Source of the DNA: a bacterium
Lineage (GTDB): Bacteria; DRYD01
DNA length: 64,000 bases
Direction of reading: 5' to 3'
NCBI GenBank assembly: GCA_030549815.1
Contig: JAUQQQ010000009.1
Location: forward strand, 13,452 to 77,451
The notes beneath the pieces are model-generated. The model made no database searches and was not told where the DNA came from. It saw nothing but the letters and a program-made list of their open reading frames with translations. The translations under genes and the position numbers were made by a program. Positions 17,893-27,071 of the stretch are shown here, piece after piece (position 1 is the first letter of the stretch; each line of letters begins with the position of its first letter).

Positions 17893-19494
17893 ATGGATGA
17901 GTTTTGGAAAGAAAAAATTGATACCTTAAAAACCAAAATAGAAGACAAAGATATTGGATATATATATGAAATAGGTGTAAGAGATTTAGCATATTTCTAT
18001 AGAACATACTTTGATGATAATATTTTTAAAAATATAGTCGAAGATTTAGTAAATCTTCTAATCCAAACAAATAGTAGTTTACTGCAGTTAGCATTAGTAT
18101 ACCTAATAAGTGAAATTAATTTCATACAAATAACGGAATACGAAGAATATTATAAAAGCAAAATAAATACCATAATAAGTGAAATAATTTCCAAAATAAA
18201 TAAAATAAAGACAACGTTAGATAAGGATTATCCTCAAGAATACAGGTTATATTCAACAATAACTCGTTCAGTAAGTCTTTATATAGCAGGAAATATGAAA
18301 ACAATGGAATCAACTTTGATAGAATTACAAAAATCTTTTCCAGATAATCCTAAAATAAATCTACTATTAGCTTTGTCCAAAACCAAAACATCATCCACAA
18401 TATATAAGGTAAACCTAATAGAAGTTATAAAAACATCAGTAAATACATTAGAAAAAGCGATAGCTCAGGAATTAGTAGGTGACATAAGTGAACTATTACA
18501 AAGTATAAGTTGGTACGATGATAGCGAAAACATATACTCAGAATTAGGACTTTACAGAGACCTACTGAGATTATATTATAAAAAAACAGAAAAACTAAAA
18601 AGTGACCAAACCAAAAAATTACAATTAGCCCAAGAGTATATAAAGTTATCAAATATTTTGTTAAAACTTGGCGATAAAGAAGGTGCAAAAAAATACTTAT
18701 TCGAAGCATTCAATATTCTACTACAATTGAATAGTTTCATAGAAATAATAGATATCATAAACAAAAGCGATCCATTAAACACTTTCCCTGAAAACAAAGA
18801 CGATTTCTTAGATATAATCATAAAAACATTCCAAAAAAGAATAACAATCGATCCTTTCAATATAAACCTATACTTAGAATATTCCAACTGGTTAGAAAAA
18901 TTTAATCAAAAATCAAAACAAGAAATAGTTCTAAAAGACGCATATAGAATAGCAATAGAAAAAAGATTAACAGAAAAATTATTAATAATTTCACAAAACC
19001 TATTAAATATAGATCCATACAATATAGAATACATCTCAAATTACATAGAAGCTTGCTCAATTTCAAACAAATCAAAGGAATACATAGAAAACTTCTTATT
19101 GGAAAAAGTTAAAGAATTACAAAAAGAAGGTAAAACAGAAGAATACAATATATTAATCCAAAAATTCTCGTCCTTCATATCAACAGAAAAAATAAAAAAT
19201 ATGGAGAAACAAAAATTAATAGAAAAAATAAATAATACATCAAATATAAACCAAAAATTAGAAATCATAAAAGAATATTTAACAAAATACCCCGATGATC
19301 ATGAAATAGCACACATATACATTATAAACAAAGCACAAAACAACGGAAATGATCAAGAATCATATAAATTAATAAAAAGCGCAATAGAATGGTATAGAAA
19401 CAATTTATCCAACATACCTTCAAACGAATTAGAAGCAATTTTCAACATACTATTAGAAAACCAAGATTACGAAACTCTACAACAATTGCTATAG
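17893..19494 (+). CDS. Helical-repeat (TPR-like) protein
   Basis: 533 residues, no membrane segment. Helix pairs of TPR spacing occur throughout, e.g. KLQLAQEYIKLSNILLKLGD followed by KEGAKKYLFEAFNILLQLNS near residues 240-280. It starts four bases after the stop of the 951-residue TPR protein and is almost certainly co-expressed with it. The C-terminal segment resembles degenerate TPRs (EIIKEYLTKYPDDHEIAH). Function is unknown; a cytoplasmic scaffold or partner of the preceding protein is a reasonable inference. Confidence 0.7.
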   Translation: MDEFWKEKIDTLKTKIEDKDIGYIYEIGVRDLAYFYRTYFDDNIFKNIVEDLVNLLIQTNSSLLQLALVYLISEINFIQITEYEEYYKSKINTIISEIISKINKIKTTLDKDYPQEYRLYSTITRSVSLYIAGNMKTMESTLIELQKSFPDNPKINLLLALSKTKTSSTIYKVNLIEVIKTSVNTLEKAIAQELVGDISELLQSISWYDDSENIYSELGLYRDLLRLYYKKTEKLKSDQTKKLQLAQEYIKLSNILLKLGDKEGAKKYLFEAFNILLQLNSFIEIIDIINKSDPLNTFPENKDDFLDIIIKTFQKRITIDPFNINLYLEYSNWLEKFNQKSKQEIVLKDAYRIAIEKRLTEKLLIISQNLLNIDPYNIEYISNYIEACSISNKSKEYIENFLLEKVKELQKEGKTEEYNILIQKFSSFISTEKIKNMEKQKLIEKINNTSNINQKLEIIKEYLTKYPDDHEIAHIYIINKAQNNGNDQESYKLIKSAIEWYRNNLSNIPSNELEAIFNILLENQDYETLQQLL

Positions 19495-19503
19495 TATATA
19501 AAT

Positions 19504-20112
19504 ATGAAAAAATTGAATACTGTTAGCAGAATATTTAATATAATTCTTTTTTTAATCCTTATTTTGTTGGTTTTTTATTTTCACAATAATTCTGAAAAGT
19601 CAAATAATACTTCTTTAACAAACAAATCGTTAAATCAACTAACAAATTTAACAGACAAAGATAAGGTAAAATTAATAAAAGTTATCGATGGAGATACCAT
19701 AGAAGTTGAAAAATTAGAAAATAATTACAAAATTTTTAAGGTTAGATTAATAGGAATAGATACACCTGAAAGCTACAAAAACAGAAAACTTCAAAGAGAT
19801 ATAAAAAAAGAACATAAAACAGAAGAAGAAATAATAAACATGGGTCTAAAAAGCAAAGAATTTACTAAAAAAATACTAAGTCAATCCAAATATCTTTATT
19901 TAGAATACGATGTGCAAAAATACGATAAATACGGCAGAACCTTAGCCTATGTCTATTTAGATAATGGACAAATGTTAAACTATATACTTGTCAGAGAAGG
20001 TTACGCAAAAGTTTATACAATACCACCTAATGTTAAATATCAGGAAATATTATTAGAAGCCCAAAAATTAGCAAGACAAGAAAAAAAAGGATTATGGAAA
20101 GGGAGTGATTAA
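19504..20112 (+). CDS. Membrane-anchored staphylococcal nuclease-like protein
   Basis: 202 residues. A membrane segment at about 9-26 anchors or exports it, then a Ser/Asn-rich linker, then an SNase (OB-fold) domain from about residue 52. VIDGDTIEVE and VRLIGIDTPES contain the calcium-binding Asp and catalytic Arg/Glu equivalents of micrococcal nuclease, and DKYGRTLAYVYL contains the second catalytic Arg. It would cut DNA or RNA outside the membrane using Ca2+. It is two bases upstream of pnp and downstream of the TPR pair, so it may be co-transcribed with pnp. Confidence 0.88.
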   Translation: MKKLNTVSRIFNIILFLILILLVFYFHNNSEKSNNTSLTNKSLNQLTNLTDKDKVKLIKVIDGDTIEVEKLENNYKIFKVRLIGIDTPESYKNRKLQRDIKKEHKTEEEIINMGLKSKEFTKKILSQSKYLYLEYDVQKYDKYGRTLAYVYLDNGQMLNYILVREGYAKVYTIPPNVKYQEILLEAQKLARQEKKGLWKGSD

Positions 20113-20114
20113 AT

Positions 20115-22178
20115 ATGAAATACTCTTTCGTCTTGCCTACTCAAAAAAATATCTTCTCTAATGAGAAAACAATAGAGTTTGAGGTAAATACGATAGCAAA
20201 ACAAGCAGCCAGTAGCGTAGTGGTAAAAAGCGGTACTTGCTGGGTATTAGTAGCAGTAACATTCTCCGAAAACCCCCGTCAAGACATAGATTTTACCCCC
20301 CTTACAGTAGATTATTTAGAAAGAATGTATGCAATAGGAAAAATCCCAGGAGGATTCTTTAAAAAAGAAGGGAAACCTACTGATCAAGAAATATTAAAAG
20401 CCCGTATGATCGATAGAACAATAAGGCCATTAATATCAAACTTCTTTCATGATGTAAATGTATACGTGCAAGTTTTTTCAGCAGATGTAAATGAAAGCCC
20501 TGAAATACTTGGGTTAATAGGAGTTTCATTAGCTCTAAACATCAGTCCTATCCCAATTCTATGCCCAGTTAGCGCAACCCTCTATAAAAATGATTCTCTC
20601 GAATTAGTCTTAGCTTCAACAAAAGATAAAATAACAATGATAGAATTCAAAGGAAAGCAAGTAAATGAAGAAACACTTTTCCAAGCAATAAAAGAATCCT
20701 TCGAAATAAACAAAAAAATAATAGAATTCCAAGAAAAAATAATTGAGGATATAAAACCTGAAAAACTCTCTTCTTCAATCATACAACTTCCAGAAACATT
20801 AGAAAAACTGTATTTAGAACATTTTTCAGAAATAACTAAACAAGCACTGAATGAAGGAGATAAAAAGAAAAGAAATGAGTTACTTAATCAACTAAGCCTT
20901 GATAATTTGAAACAAAAAGTAGCTGAAAACCAAGAATTACTAAATGAACTAAACCAATATAACGATTTCCAATTTTCTTTGGTTAAGAAAAAATATTTAA
21001 AAGAATTTTTGAAATCACAAGTCTTCAATGAGAAGAGAAGAATAGATAATCGAAGCTTTAATGAAATAAGACCTATAACGATAGAAACAGGAGTTCTACC
21101 TTATCCACATGGCAGTGCAATCTTTACTCGAGGACAAACACAAGTTTTATCAGTCGTAACTTTAGGAACTAAAGCAGATCAACAAATGGTTGAAGGTTTA
21201 ACACTGGAAGAAGAATTTAAAAGATTTATGCATCATTATTATTTTCCACCATTTTCAGTGGGAGAAGCCAAAAGAATAGGACCACCTTCAAGAAGAGAAA
21301 TAGGGCATGGAAATTTAGCAGAGAAAGCTTTAGAACCATTAATACCAGATGAATTCTCATTCCCTTACACAATAAGAGTAGTCTCAGAAGTCTTAGAATC
21401 AAACGGCTCAACTTCAATGGCCTCAGTTTGCGGAAGTAGCTTGGCTCTTATGGATGCAGGAGTACCAATAGAACAACATGTAGCAGGTATATCGATCGGA
21501 TTACTTACTCACAATAATGAATACATTCTTTTAACCGATATCCAAGGGTTTGAAGATTTCTTTGGAGAAATGGATTTTAAAGTAGCAGGCACAAAAAATG
21601 GAATCACTGCAATACAAATGGACACTAAATTAGATGGCCTAACTTTCGATATAGTATACAACACTCTGATAAGAGCAAAAGAAGCAAGAGAGAAAATCAT
21701 TGATATAATGAATTCTAAAATATCAAAACCTAATCAACTTTCTCCAAGAGCACCAAGAGTATTAGTAATTCAAATAGAACCATCTAAAATCCCAGAAATC
21801 ATAGGTCCACAAGGAAAAATTATAAAGAAAATAATTGAAGAAACTAACACAAAAATAGATATAGAAGAAGATGGAAGAGTAATAATATACTCAACTAATG
21901 AACAAGACGGAGAAAAAGCCAAAGAACTAATAGAAAATATAACAAACTTCCAAGAAGGGAAAATTTATTTAGGCAAAATCGTTAGAGTAGAACCATACGG
22001 TGTATTCGTCAAAATAGCAGAAGGAAAAATAGGATTATTACACGTTTCCGAAGCAGATATGGGATATGTTAGAGATGCACGAGAAGTATTTAAAATAAAT
22101 GATGAAATTGTAGTTAAAATCCTAAAAATAGATGAAATGGGTAGGTTTACCCTAACAAGAAAAGGATTAAATCAATAA
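20115..22178 (+). CDS. pnp: Polyribonucleotide nucleotidyltransferase (PNPase)
   Basis: 687 residues, normal length. Two RNase PH domains (about 10-230 and 300-545) flank a helical domain. The active core includes LPYPHGSAIFTRGQTQ, the FPPFSVGEAKRIGPPSRRE region, and GIAIGL/TDIQGFED-type motifs with catalytic Asp residues (LTDIQGFEDFFGEMDFK). KH (about 550-610; EIIGPQGKIIKKI) and S1 (about 615-685; GKIVRVEPYGVFVKI) domains close the chain. It degrades RNA 3' to 5' phosphorolytically and can add tails. It starts two bases after the nuclease gene and converges with csaB. Confidence 0.96.
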   Translation: MKYSFVLPTQKNIFSNEKTIEFEVNTIAKQAASSVVVKSGTCWVLVAVTFSENPRQDIDFTPLTVDYLERMYAIGKIPGGFFKKEGKPTDQEILKARMIDRTIRPLISNFFHDVNVYVQVFSADVNESPEILGLIGVSLALNISPIPILCPVSATLYKNDSLELVLASTKDKITMIEFKGKQVNEETLFQAIKESFEINKKIIEFQEKIIEDIKPEKLSSSIIQLPETLEKLYLEHFSEITKQALNEGDKKKRNELLNQLSLDNLKQKVAENQELLNELNQYNDFQFSLVKKKYLKEFLKSQVFNEKRRIDNRSFNEIRPITIETGVLPYPHGSAIFTRGQTQVLSVVTLGTKADQQMVEGLTLEEEFKRFMHHYYFPPFSVGEAKRIGPPSRREIGHGNLAEKALEPLIPDEFSFPYTIRVVSEVLESNGSTSMASVCGSSLALMDAGVPIEQHVAGISIGLLTHNNEYILLTDIQGFEDFFGEMDFKVAGTKNGITAIQMDTKLDGLTFDIVYNTLIRAKEAREKIIDIMNSKISKPNQLSPRAPRVLVIQIEPSKIPEIIGPQGKIIKKIIEETNTKIDIEEDGRVIIYSTNEQDGEKAKELIENITNFQEGKIYLGKIVRVEPYGVFVKIAEGKIGLLHVSEADMGYVRDAREVFKINDEIVVKILKIDEMGRFTLTRKGLNQ

Positions 22179-22188
22179 ATTATCCTTC

Positions 22189-23187
22189 TTAATAAACTAT
22201 TCCTTCCAATTTATTGTTTATCTTCTCTTTTATTATATTTATTAATTCCGGATTCTTTTCATCCAAAAACTCAATATTATAATCTTTGCAAAACCCCTCT
22301 ATCTTAGGGTCAACAGATATACCAATACATTCAACATTTCTCAAATAAGAAAATATCAACCCATGAAGTCGATTAGAAATAACTAAACTCGAACTTTGAA
22401 TAATTGCTAAAGTCTTATAGATCTCCCCTTTACCAGGATATTCAATATCAGAAAAATATACTTTTAAATCATCTACATCATTTTCCTGGAAAACAATCAC
22501 CTTAACCTTGTATTTTTCATTTAACTCCTTAATTAAATTTGCGAATTCTTGAATCCTACTAAAATTTCTTAGTATAAACAAAACATCGTATTTACCAACC
22601 TCTATTTTTTCGGTTAATAATGAACGTTTAAAAATATCTGAAGATATATCAGAAAGAACAAAATCTTGCTTTAAAGAATATTTACTTGAAAATTTAGGAT
22701 AAAATTGATTAAGGAAATTTAAAGAATCATTATCTCTTACACTAACCTTTTCAGCCCATTGAAGAACAAAATTGAAAAGAAATTTACTAATTTTTGAATT
22801 CAAAGGCCCTATGCTATTACGTTCAATGATTATCGGCTTTTTATACATCTTTGCCAATAAAGCAAGATAAAAATAATATAAAAAACTTTTCAGAGATGTC
22901 TTATCTTGAAAAATCCCTCCTCCTCCAAAAACAAGTGCATCTGAATAATATATAGCATCATTTATATCTCTTGATTTCCATCTATCATAAATTACCACCT
23001 TACTATCAAGCTCAAAATTCTTTAGCATTCTTTCTAAATAAGGATCTTTATTAGCTAAAACCCTTACATATATATCATAAGCTTTAGTGTATTCGTTTAG
23101 AGCGGAAATAAGAATAGCGTCATCCCCTATATTCCCAAAACCATAGTAACCAACTAAACAAATCTCTTTAAAACCTTTTTCAAACAT
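22189..23187 (-). CDS. csaB: CsaB-like polysaccharide pyruvyl transferase
   Basis: About 332 residues from the ATG at 23187 (the frame opens at 23205; the later start leaves only a short overlap with the kinase gene, but neither start has a clear Shine-Dalgarno). The N-terminal LVGYYGFGNIGDDAIL and VFGGGGIFQDKTS are the signature of the CsaB/WcaK family. CsaB ketal-pyruvylates cell-wall polysaccharide so SLH-domain S-layer proteins can bind. SNRLHGLIFSYL near residue 278 is the second conserved block. It is in an operon with a kinase and response regulators. A DUF5693-like protein, often beside csaB, is at 4783-6561. Confidence 0.85.
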   Translation of the reverse strand: MFEKGFKEICLVGYYGFGNIGDDAILISALNEYTKAYDIYVRVLANKDPYLERMLKNFELDSKVVIYDRWKSRDINDAIYYSDALVFGGGGIFQDKTSLKSFLYYFYLALLAKMYKKPIIIERNSIGPLNSKISKFLFNFVLQWAEKVSVRDNDSLNFLNQFYPKFSSKYSLKQDFVLSDISSDIFKRSLLTEKIEVGKYDVLFILRNFSRIQEFANLIKELNEKYKVKVIVFQENDVDDLKVYFSDIEYPGKGEIYKTLAIIQSSSLVISNRLHGLIFSYLRNVECIGISVDPKIEGFCKDYNIEFLDEKNPELINIIKEKINNKLEGIVY

Positions 23188-24346
23188 ATGTTGTAGGTAT
23201 TGCAATAGTTACTTTTGTATATTCATTTTTTTTACTTTCCACTTTTATTTCCCATCCCATTTGCTTAGCTATTTTAAATACGATGTAAAACCCCAATCCT
23301 ATACCAGATCTTGAATCAAATGTTTTAAAAATCTGTCCCAATTGTTTAACCTCATCTTCAGTCATTCCTATGCCGTTATCTTCTATAATAATAATTACAC
23401 GATTAATAGAGGATTCAAAAAAAGCCGAAAATTTAACATAATTTTTTTCCTTCTTTTCATCCCTAAATTTTATAGCATTATCCAATAAATTATACAAACA
23501 TAACTCCAATTTCGAAGGATCAACCATAACATTAGGAATATTAGGTTGAATATAAAAATCAAATATAAAGTTAGGATAGCTAAAATTAGCATGGCTTTCA
23601 TTAACAAGTTTTTCAACGTATTTATTAATAACATTGTTCAAAAAATTATATAAATCAACTTTTTGAACATTAATATAATCCACATTATCAGATAAGTTAA
23701 AGCTTAGCAATATTTTAATCCCCTGAGAAACTTCACTATCAATAATCCTAATAAAATTGTTTATAATCTCGATATCCTTATAGTTTCCCAAAATGATTGT
23801 TTCAGTAAATCCTTTAACAACAGAAAAAACTCTATTAGCAACTTGAAGAAGGACTGTATATTTCTTTTTTATTTCCTCTATCTCTAAACTATATTCTCTT
23901 TTATCAACATTGAAAACCATTTTTAAAATATCAAAATCGAAAACAATAACATACATCTCATTAACTTTACTCTTTGAATCACCAAAAATTCTAAATATAA
24001 AAACATCAGACAAAGTGTTTTCCAATAAGCTAATACTGATGAACGTTAAATGTGTTGTTTTATACCCCATATTATTAAATACATTTATAAGCATATTTAT
24101 TCTTTGATTTGGAATTAACTCTTTTAAATTTTGTGTTTTTTGACCTATTAAACTAATAAACTTTTCAGGTTTTGAAATAAAATCATTGATTCTTTGTTTC
24201 AGTTCAACTTTCTTAGAAATATCAAAATGTTTTAGGAGTAAAAGAAAATATCCATTCTCTGCAATTATATTTTGTTTTTTATCTACAATAACTATCGGTA
24301 AATTGATTAATTCTACTAAATCCTTTACTTCATAATTATTCTTCAT
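23180..24346 (-). CDS. Sensor histidine kinase lacking the phospho-accepting His
   Basis: 388 residues, no membrane helix. Residues 1-150 look like one or two PAS-like sensor modules (LPIVIVDKKQNIIAENGYFL). Residues 155-215 are the dimerisation helices, aligned by KGFTETI; the place of the H-box reads VLLQVANRVFSVVKGF with Gln168 where His is expected. The only His residues are 40, 99 and 252, all outside the helices. The ATPase domain is complete: N-box NLLDNAIKF (287-295), G1 EDNGIGM (322-328) and G2 RSGIGLGFYIV (346-356). The start overlaps the stop of the PhoB-type regulator by one base, so they are partners by position. Autophosphorylation by the usual route is doubtful. Confidence 0.8.
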   Translation of the reverse strand: MKNNYEVKDLVELINLPIVIVDKKQNIIAENGYFLLLLKHFDISKKVELKQRINDFISKPEKFISLIGQKTQNLKELIPNQRINMLINVFNNMGYKTTHLTFISISLLENTLSDVFIFRIFGDSKSKVNEMYVIVFDFDILKMVFNVDKREYSLEIEEIKKKYTVLLQVANRVFSVVKGFTETIILGNYKDIEIINNFIRIIDSEVSQGIKILLSFNLSDNVDYINVQKVDLYNFLNNVINKYVEKLVNESHANFSYPNFIFDFYIQPNIPNVMVDPSKLELCLYNLLDNAIKFRDEKKEKNYVKFSAFFESSINRVIIIIEDNGIGMTEDEVKQLGQIFKTFDSRSGIGLGFYIVFKIAKQMGWEIKVESKKNEYTKVTIAIPTTYV

Positions 24347-25035
24347 TATTCTTCAATAATAAATTTATAACCAACTCCATGAACAGTCCTGATATAGATA
24401 GGATTATCAGGATTATCTTCTATTTTTTGTCTTAACCTTCTAATATGCACATCAACAGTTCGAGTATCTCCTAAATAATCATATCCCCATATCTGTTCTA
24501 ACAAGTATTGACGAGAAAAAACTCTACCCGGATTAGTTAAGAAAAGTTTTAACAAATCAAATTCCTTAGGTTTTAATTCAAGTAATTTATCTTCTTTATA
24601 TATCTCTCGAGTACTAACGTTTATTTTAAATGGACCAATGGATACTTCGTTTATTTCATTAGGATTGATACGCGATCTTTTAAGTATTGCTTTTATACGA
24701 GCCAATAATTCACGTGGACTAAAAGGTTTAGTTAAATAATCATCTGCACCTAATTCAAAACCTAAAATCTTATCAACCTCTTCTCCTTTTGCAGTAAGCA
24801 TTATTATAGGAACCTTACTTTCTTTTCTTATAGCTTTACATACTTCAAACCCACCCATATCAGGAAGCATTAAATCAAGGATTATCAAGTCTGGTTTTTC
24901 TTTTCTAAACAACTCAATAGCATCTTTTCCTTTATAAGCCTCAACTATCCTATAGCTTTCTTTTTTTAAATGGAATTTTATAAGTTCAACAATGTTCTTT
25001 TCATCGTCAACAATCAAAATTTTTGCTTCAGACAC
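24346..25035 (-). CDS. OmpR/PhoB-family response regulator
   Basis: 229 residues. The receiver domain (1-118) has the acid pair VDDE at 9-12, the phospho-accepting Asp54 in LIILDLMLPD, MLTAK and the KPF Lys. The winged-helix domain (135-227) has the OmpR signature LEQIWGYDYLGDTRTVDVHI and TVHGVGYKF. It therefore looks fully functional as a DNA-binding transcription factor even though the coupled kinase lacks its His. GGGAGGTG precedes the ATG. It overlaps the kinase gene by one base. Confidence 0.95.
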   Translation of the reverse strand: MSEAKILIVDDEKNIVELIKFHLKKESYRIVEAYKGKDAIELFRKEKPDLIILDLMLPDMGGFEVCKAIRKESKVPIIMLTAKGEEVDKILGFELGADDYLTKPFSPRELLARIKAILKRSRINPNEINEVSIGPFKINVSTREIYKEDKLLELKPKEFDLLKLFLTNPGRVFSRQYLLEQIWGYDYLGDTRTVDVHIRRLRQKIEDNPDNPIYIRTVHGVGYKFIIEE

Positions 25036-25054
25036 CTAAAAACACCTCCCTTAA

Positions 25055-25714
25055 CTATTTACCCAACTTTTTCTTATAGAATTCCACCATCTCTTTAACA
25101 TTGTACTTATCCTTTACTCTATTATCCAATGTTTTATAAAAAATCTGAAGTTCATTGAAATACTCCTTAGCCTTTTGAATATTATTTAAACTCAGCATAA
25201 CATCAATAGCTTTAGCAAAGTTCTTTGCAACAAATAAAATTATACTATCATCAGAATTTTTTGGTTCTTTTATTAATTCTTCATATTTTTTAGTAGCAAC
25301 TTTATAATCAACACCATACATTTTTTCCAAAACAGAAGCAAAATTAGAATAATTGGAAGCTTTTATATTCATAATATTAATTTTTTTGTTTTGATCATTA
25401 GTTTTTTCGTAAGCTTTATCAGCTACCTCATCACTTTCGAGAGAAATTATCAATAACTTTTCACCTACTCTAAAAAAATTTTTTTTGTCCTTTAGCTTGT
25501 CAATATAAAGATGAAAAGCAAGAGTATAATAAGTAATTGAATTTACATAACTTACAAGAGATTTAAGATAATCTTGTTGAAGTCTATATATTTTAGCATA
25601 CTTATATGAATTCTCTGCCTTTTCTTCATAATTTTTAACAATATCAATATTAGCCCAAACTAAAAAAAGCAAAAATATAAATAAAAAAAATACAAACTTA
25701 TTTTTTAATTTCAT
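25055..25714 (-). CDS. Membrane-anchored helical (TPR-like) protein
   Basis: 219 residues. A membrane segment at residues 7-21 (FVFFLFIFLLFLVWANI) is followed by an all-helical extracytoplasmic domain rich in Lys, Tyr and Asn, with helix pairs of TPR-like spacing (AENSYKYAKIYRLQQDYLKS; NIQKAKEYFNELQIF). No family recognised. Its start overlaps the CheY-like receiver gene by 17 bases and it precedes the PhoB-type regulator, so it may be a sensory or accessory part of this signalling cluster. This is inferred from position only. Confidence 0.65.
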   Translation of the reverse strand: MKLKNKFVFFLFIFLLFLVWANIDIVKNYEEKAENSYKYAKIYRLQQDYLKSLVSYVNSITYYTLAFHLYIDKLKDKKNFFRVGEKLLIISLESDEVADKAYEKTNDQNKKINIMNIKASNYSNFASVLEKMYGVDYKVATKKYEELIKEPKNSDDSIILFVAKNFAKAIDVMLSLNNIQKAKEYFNELQIFYKTLDNRVKDKYNVKEMVEFYKKKLGK

Positions 25715-26081
25715 CTTCCTTTATCCTTTCTAAAGCACTAATTATTTCTTGCGGATCAAAAGGTTTAATGATATAGTCTTTAACTCCCAAAACCATACTT
25801 TTCTTAATGATGTCAAATGTATCAATAGCTGTTAGCATAATAATTTTAATATCATTAAAAAGCGGATTTTTCCTCACATTTTTAACGAATTCCAACCCAT
25901 CCATTTCTGGCATCATATAATCGCAAATAACGACATCTATTTCTTTCCAACTTTTATCCAATATTTCCATTGCTTCTTTTGCACTAATAGCACCAATACC
26001 TTCATATCCTTCCAAATCAAGTATTTTTTTGACAAGTTCAACGATATTTGGATCATCATCAACAACCATTATTTTCTTCAT
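25698..26081 (-). CDS. Single-domain CheY-like receiver
   Basis: 127 residues, receiver domain only. VVDDD (6-10) is the acidic pocket, Asp54 in VVICDYMMPEMDG is the phosphorylation site, MLTAI carries the conserved Thr, and IKPFD the conserved Lys. With no output domain it probably acts through protein contact or as a phosphate carrier. It lies between trpS (three-base gap) and the anchored helical protein (17-base overlap), in the same operon as the PhoB-type regulator and the His-less kinase. Confidence 0.93.
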   Translation of the reverse strand: MKKIMVVDDDPNIVELVKKILDLEGYEGIGAISAKEAMEILDKSWKEIDVVICDYMMPEMDGLEFVKNVRKNPLFNDIKIIMLTAIDTFDIIKKSMVLGVKDYIIKPFDPQEIISALERIKEDEIKK

Positions 26082-26084
26082 CTC

Positions 26085-27071
26085 TTAAACACCTCTCCCA
26101 ATACCTATTTTATAATTAACTTCATCCAACTTTTTTCGAGCCTCCCTTTGAGCCTTTCTTGATCCCTCCTCAATTATCTCAATTAATTTTTTTCTATCTT
26201 TAGAAATTTCTTTTCTCTTTTCCCTAATTGGTCTAAGAGTAGAATTTATAAGATTAGCTAGTTTTTTCTTACATTCCACACATCCTAATTTTCCTACCCT
26301 ACAATCTTTTTCTATATCACCCAATTCTTCGTTCCTAAAAGCTCTATGCAAAGTAAAGACATTACATATTTCTGGTCTACCTGGAGAATTCTTGTATATT
26401 TTTTGTGGGTCCGTTATATATTTTCTAACTTTTTCCTCAGTTTCTTTCTCAGATTCATCTATAAATATTGCGTTGTTATAACTTTTGCTCATTTTCCTAC
26501 CATCAAAACCAGGTATATACGGAGTTTCTGTAAGTAAAGGCTGGGGTTCTACAAAAGTTTCTCCATACAAACTATTAAACCTTCTAACTATTTCTCTGGC
26601 CAACTCAAGATGCGGTATCTGATCCTGCCCAACAGGAACTACTTTACCATTAAAAGCCAAAATATCAGCAGTCATCAAAACAGGATACCCTAAAAATCCG
26701 TATGTAGCAATCTCCTTTCCTAACTGAGATATCTGATCTTTGAAAGAAGGAACCCTTTCTAACCAGCTTATAGGAGTTATCATTGAAAGGATTAAATGCA
26801 AAACAGCAACCTCCTCAACCAAAGATTGCAAATAGATTACACTTTTAGAAGGATCTATCCCAAAAGCCAAATAATCAATCAAAACTTCGATAATATTATC
26901 TTTTATTTCTTGAGTTTTTTCGTAGCTTGTTGTAAGGGCATGCCAATCAACAATAATAAAGTAACATTTGTATTCGTTTTGATATTTAACCCAATTATTA
27001 AGTGTTCCAAAAATGTGTCCAATATGTAGCTTTCCAGTTGGTCTCATTCCACTAACTAATATATTCTCCAT
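26085..27071 (-). CDS. trpS: Tryptophanyl-tRNA synthetase
   Basis: 328 residues, normal for bacterial TrpRS. The class I signature HIGH appears as PTGKLHIGHIFG at about 11-22, and KMSKS as GRKMSKSYNNAI near residue 192. PVGQDQIPHLELAREI is the tryptophan/ATP pocket helix. The conserved bacterial insert CRVGKLGCVECKK near 255-270 contains Cys residues. It charges tRNA-Trp. It overlaps rimO by 20 bases at its start and precedes the receiver gene by three bases. Confidence 0.95.
   Translation of the reverse strand: MENILVSGMRPTGKLHIGHIFGTLNNWVKYQNEYKCYFIIVDWHALTTSYEKTQEIKDNIIEVLIDYLAFGIDPSKSVIYLQSLVEEVAVLHLILSMITPISWLERVPSFKDQISQLGKEIATYGFLGYPVLMTADILAFNGKVVPVGQDQIPHLELAREIVRRFNSLYGETFVEPQPLLTETPYIPGFDGRKMSKSYNNAIFIDESEKETEEKVRKYITDPQKIYKNSPGRPEICNVFTLHRAFRNEELGDIEKDCRVGKLGCVECKKKLANLINSTLRPIREKRKEISKDRKKLIEIIEEGSRKAQREARKKLDEVNYKIGIGRGV

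Noticed and set aside
12977-22178. DabAB inorganic-carbon system based on the lone nuoL-like gene
   Set aside because: No DUF2309 (DabA) gene is adjacent; the following genes are TPR proteins.
22162-22195. AAGGAT/ATCCTT pairing between pnp and csaB as a bidirectional terminator
   Set aside because: Only a weak AT-rich 6-bp stem with a 14-base loop and no clear U-tract on either strand.
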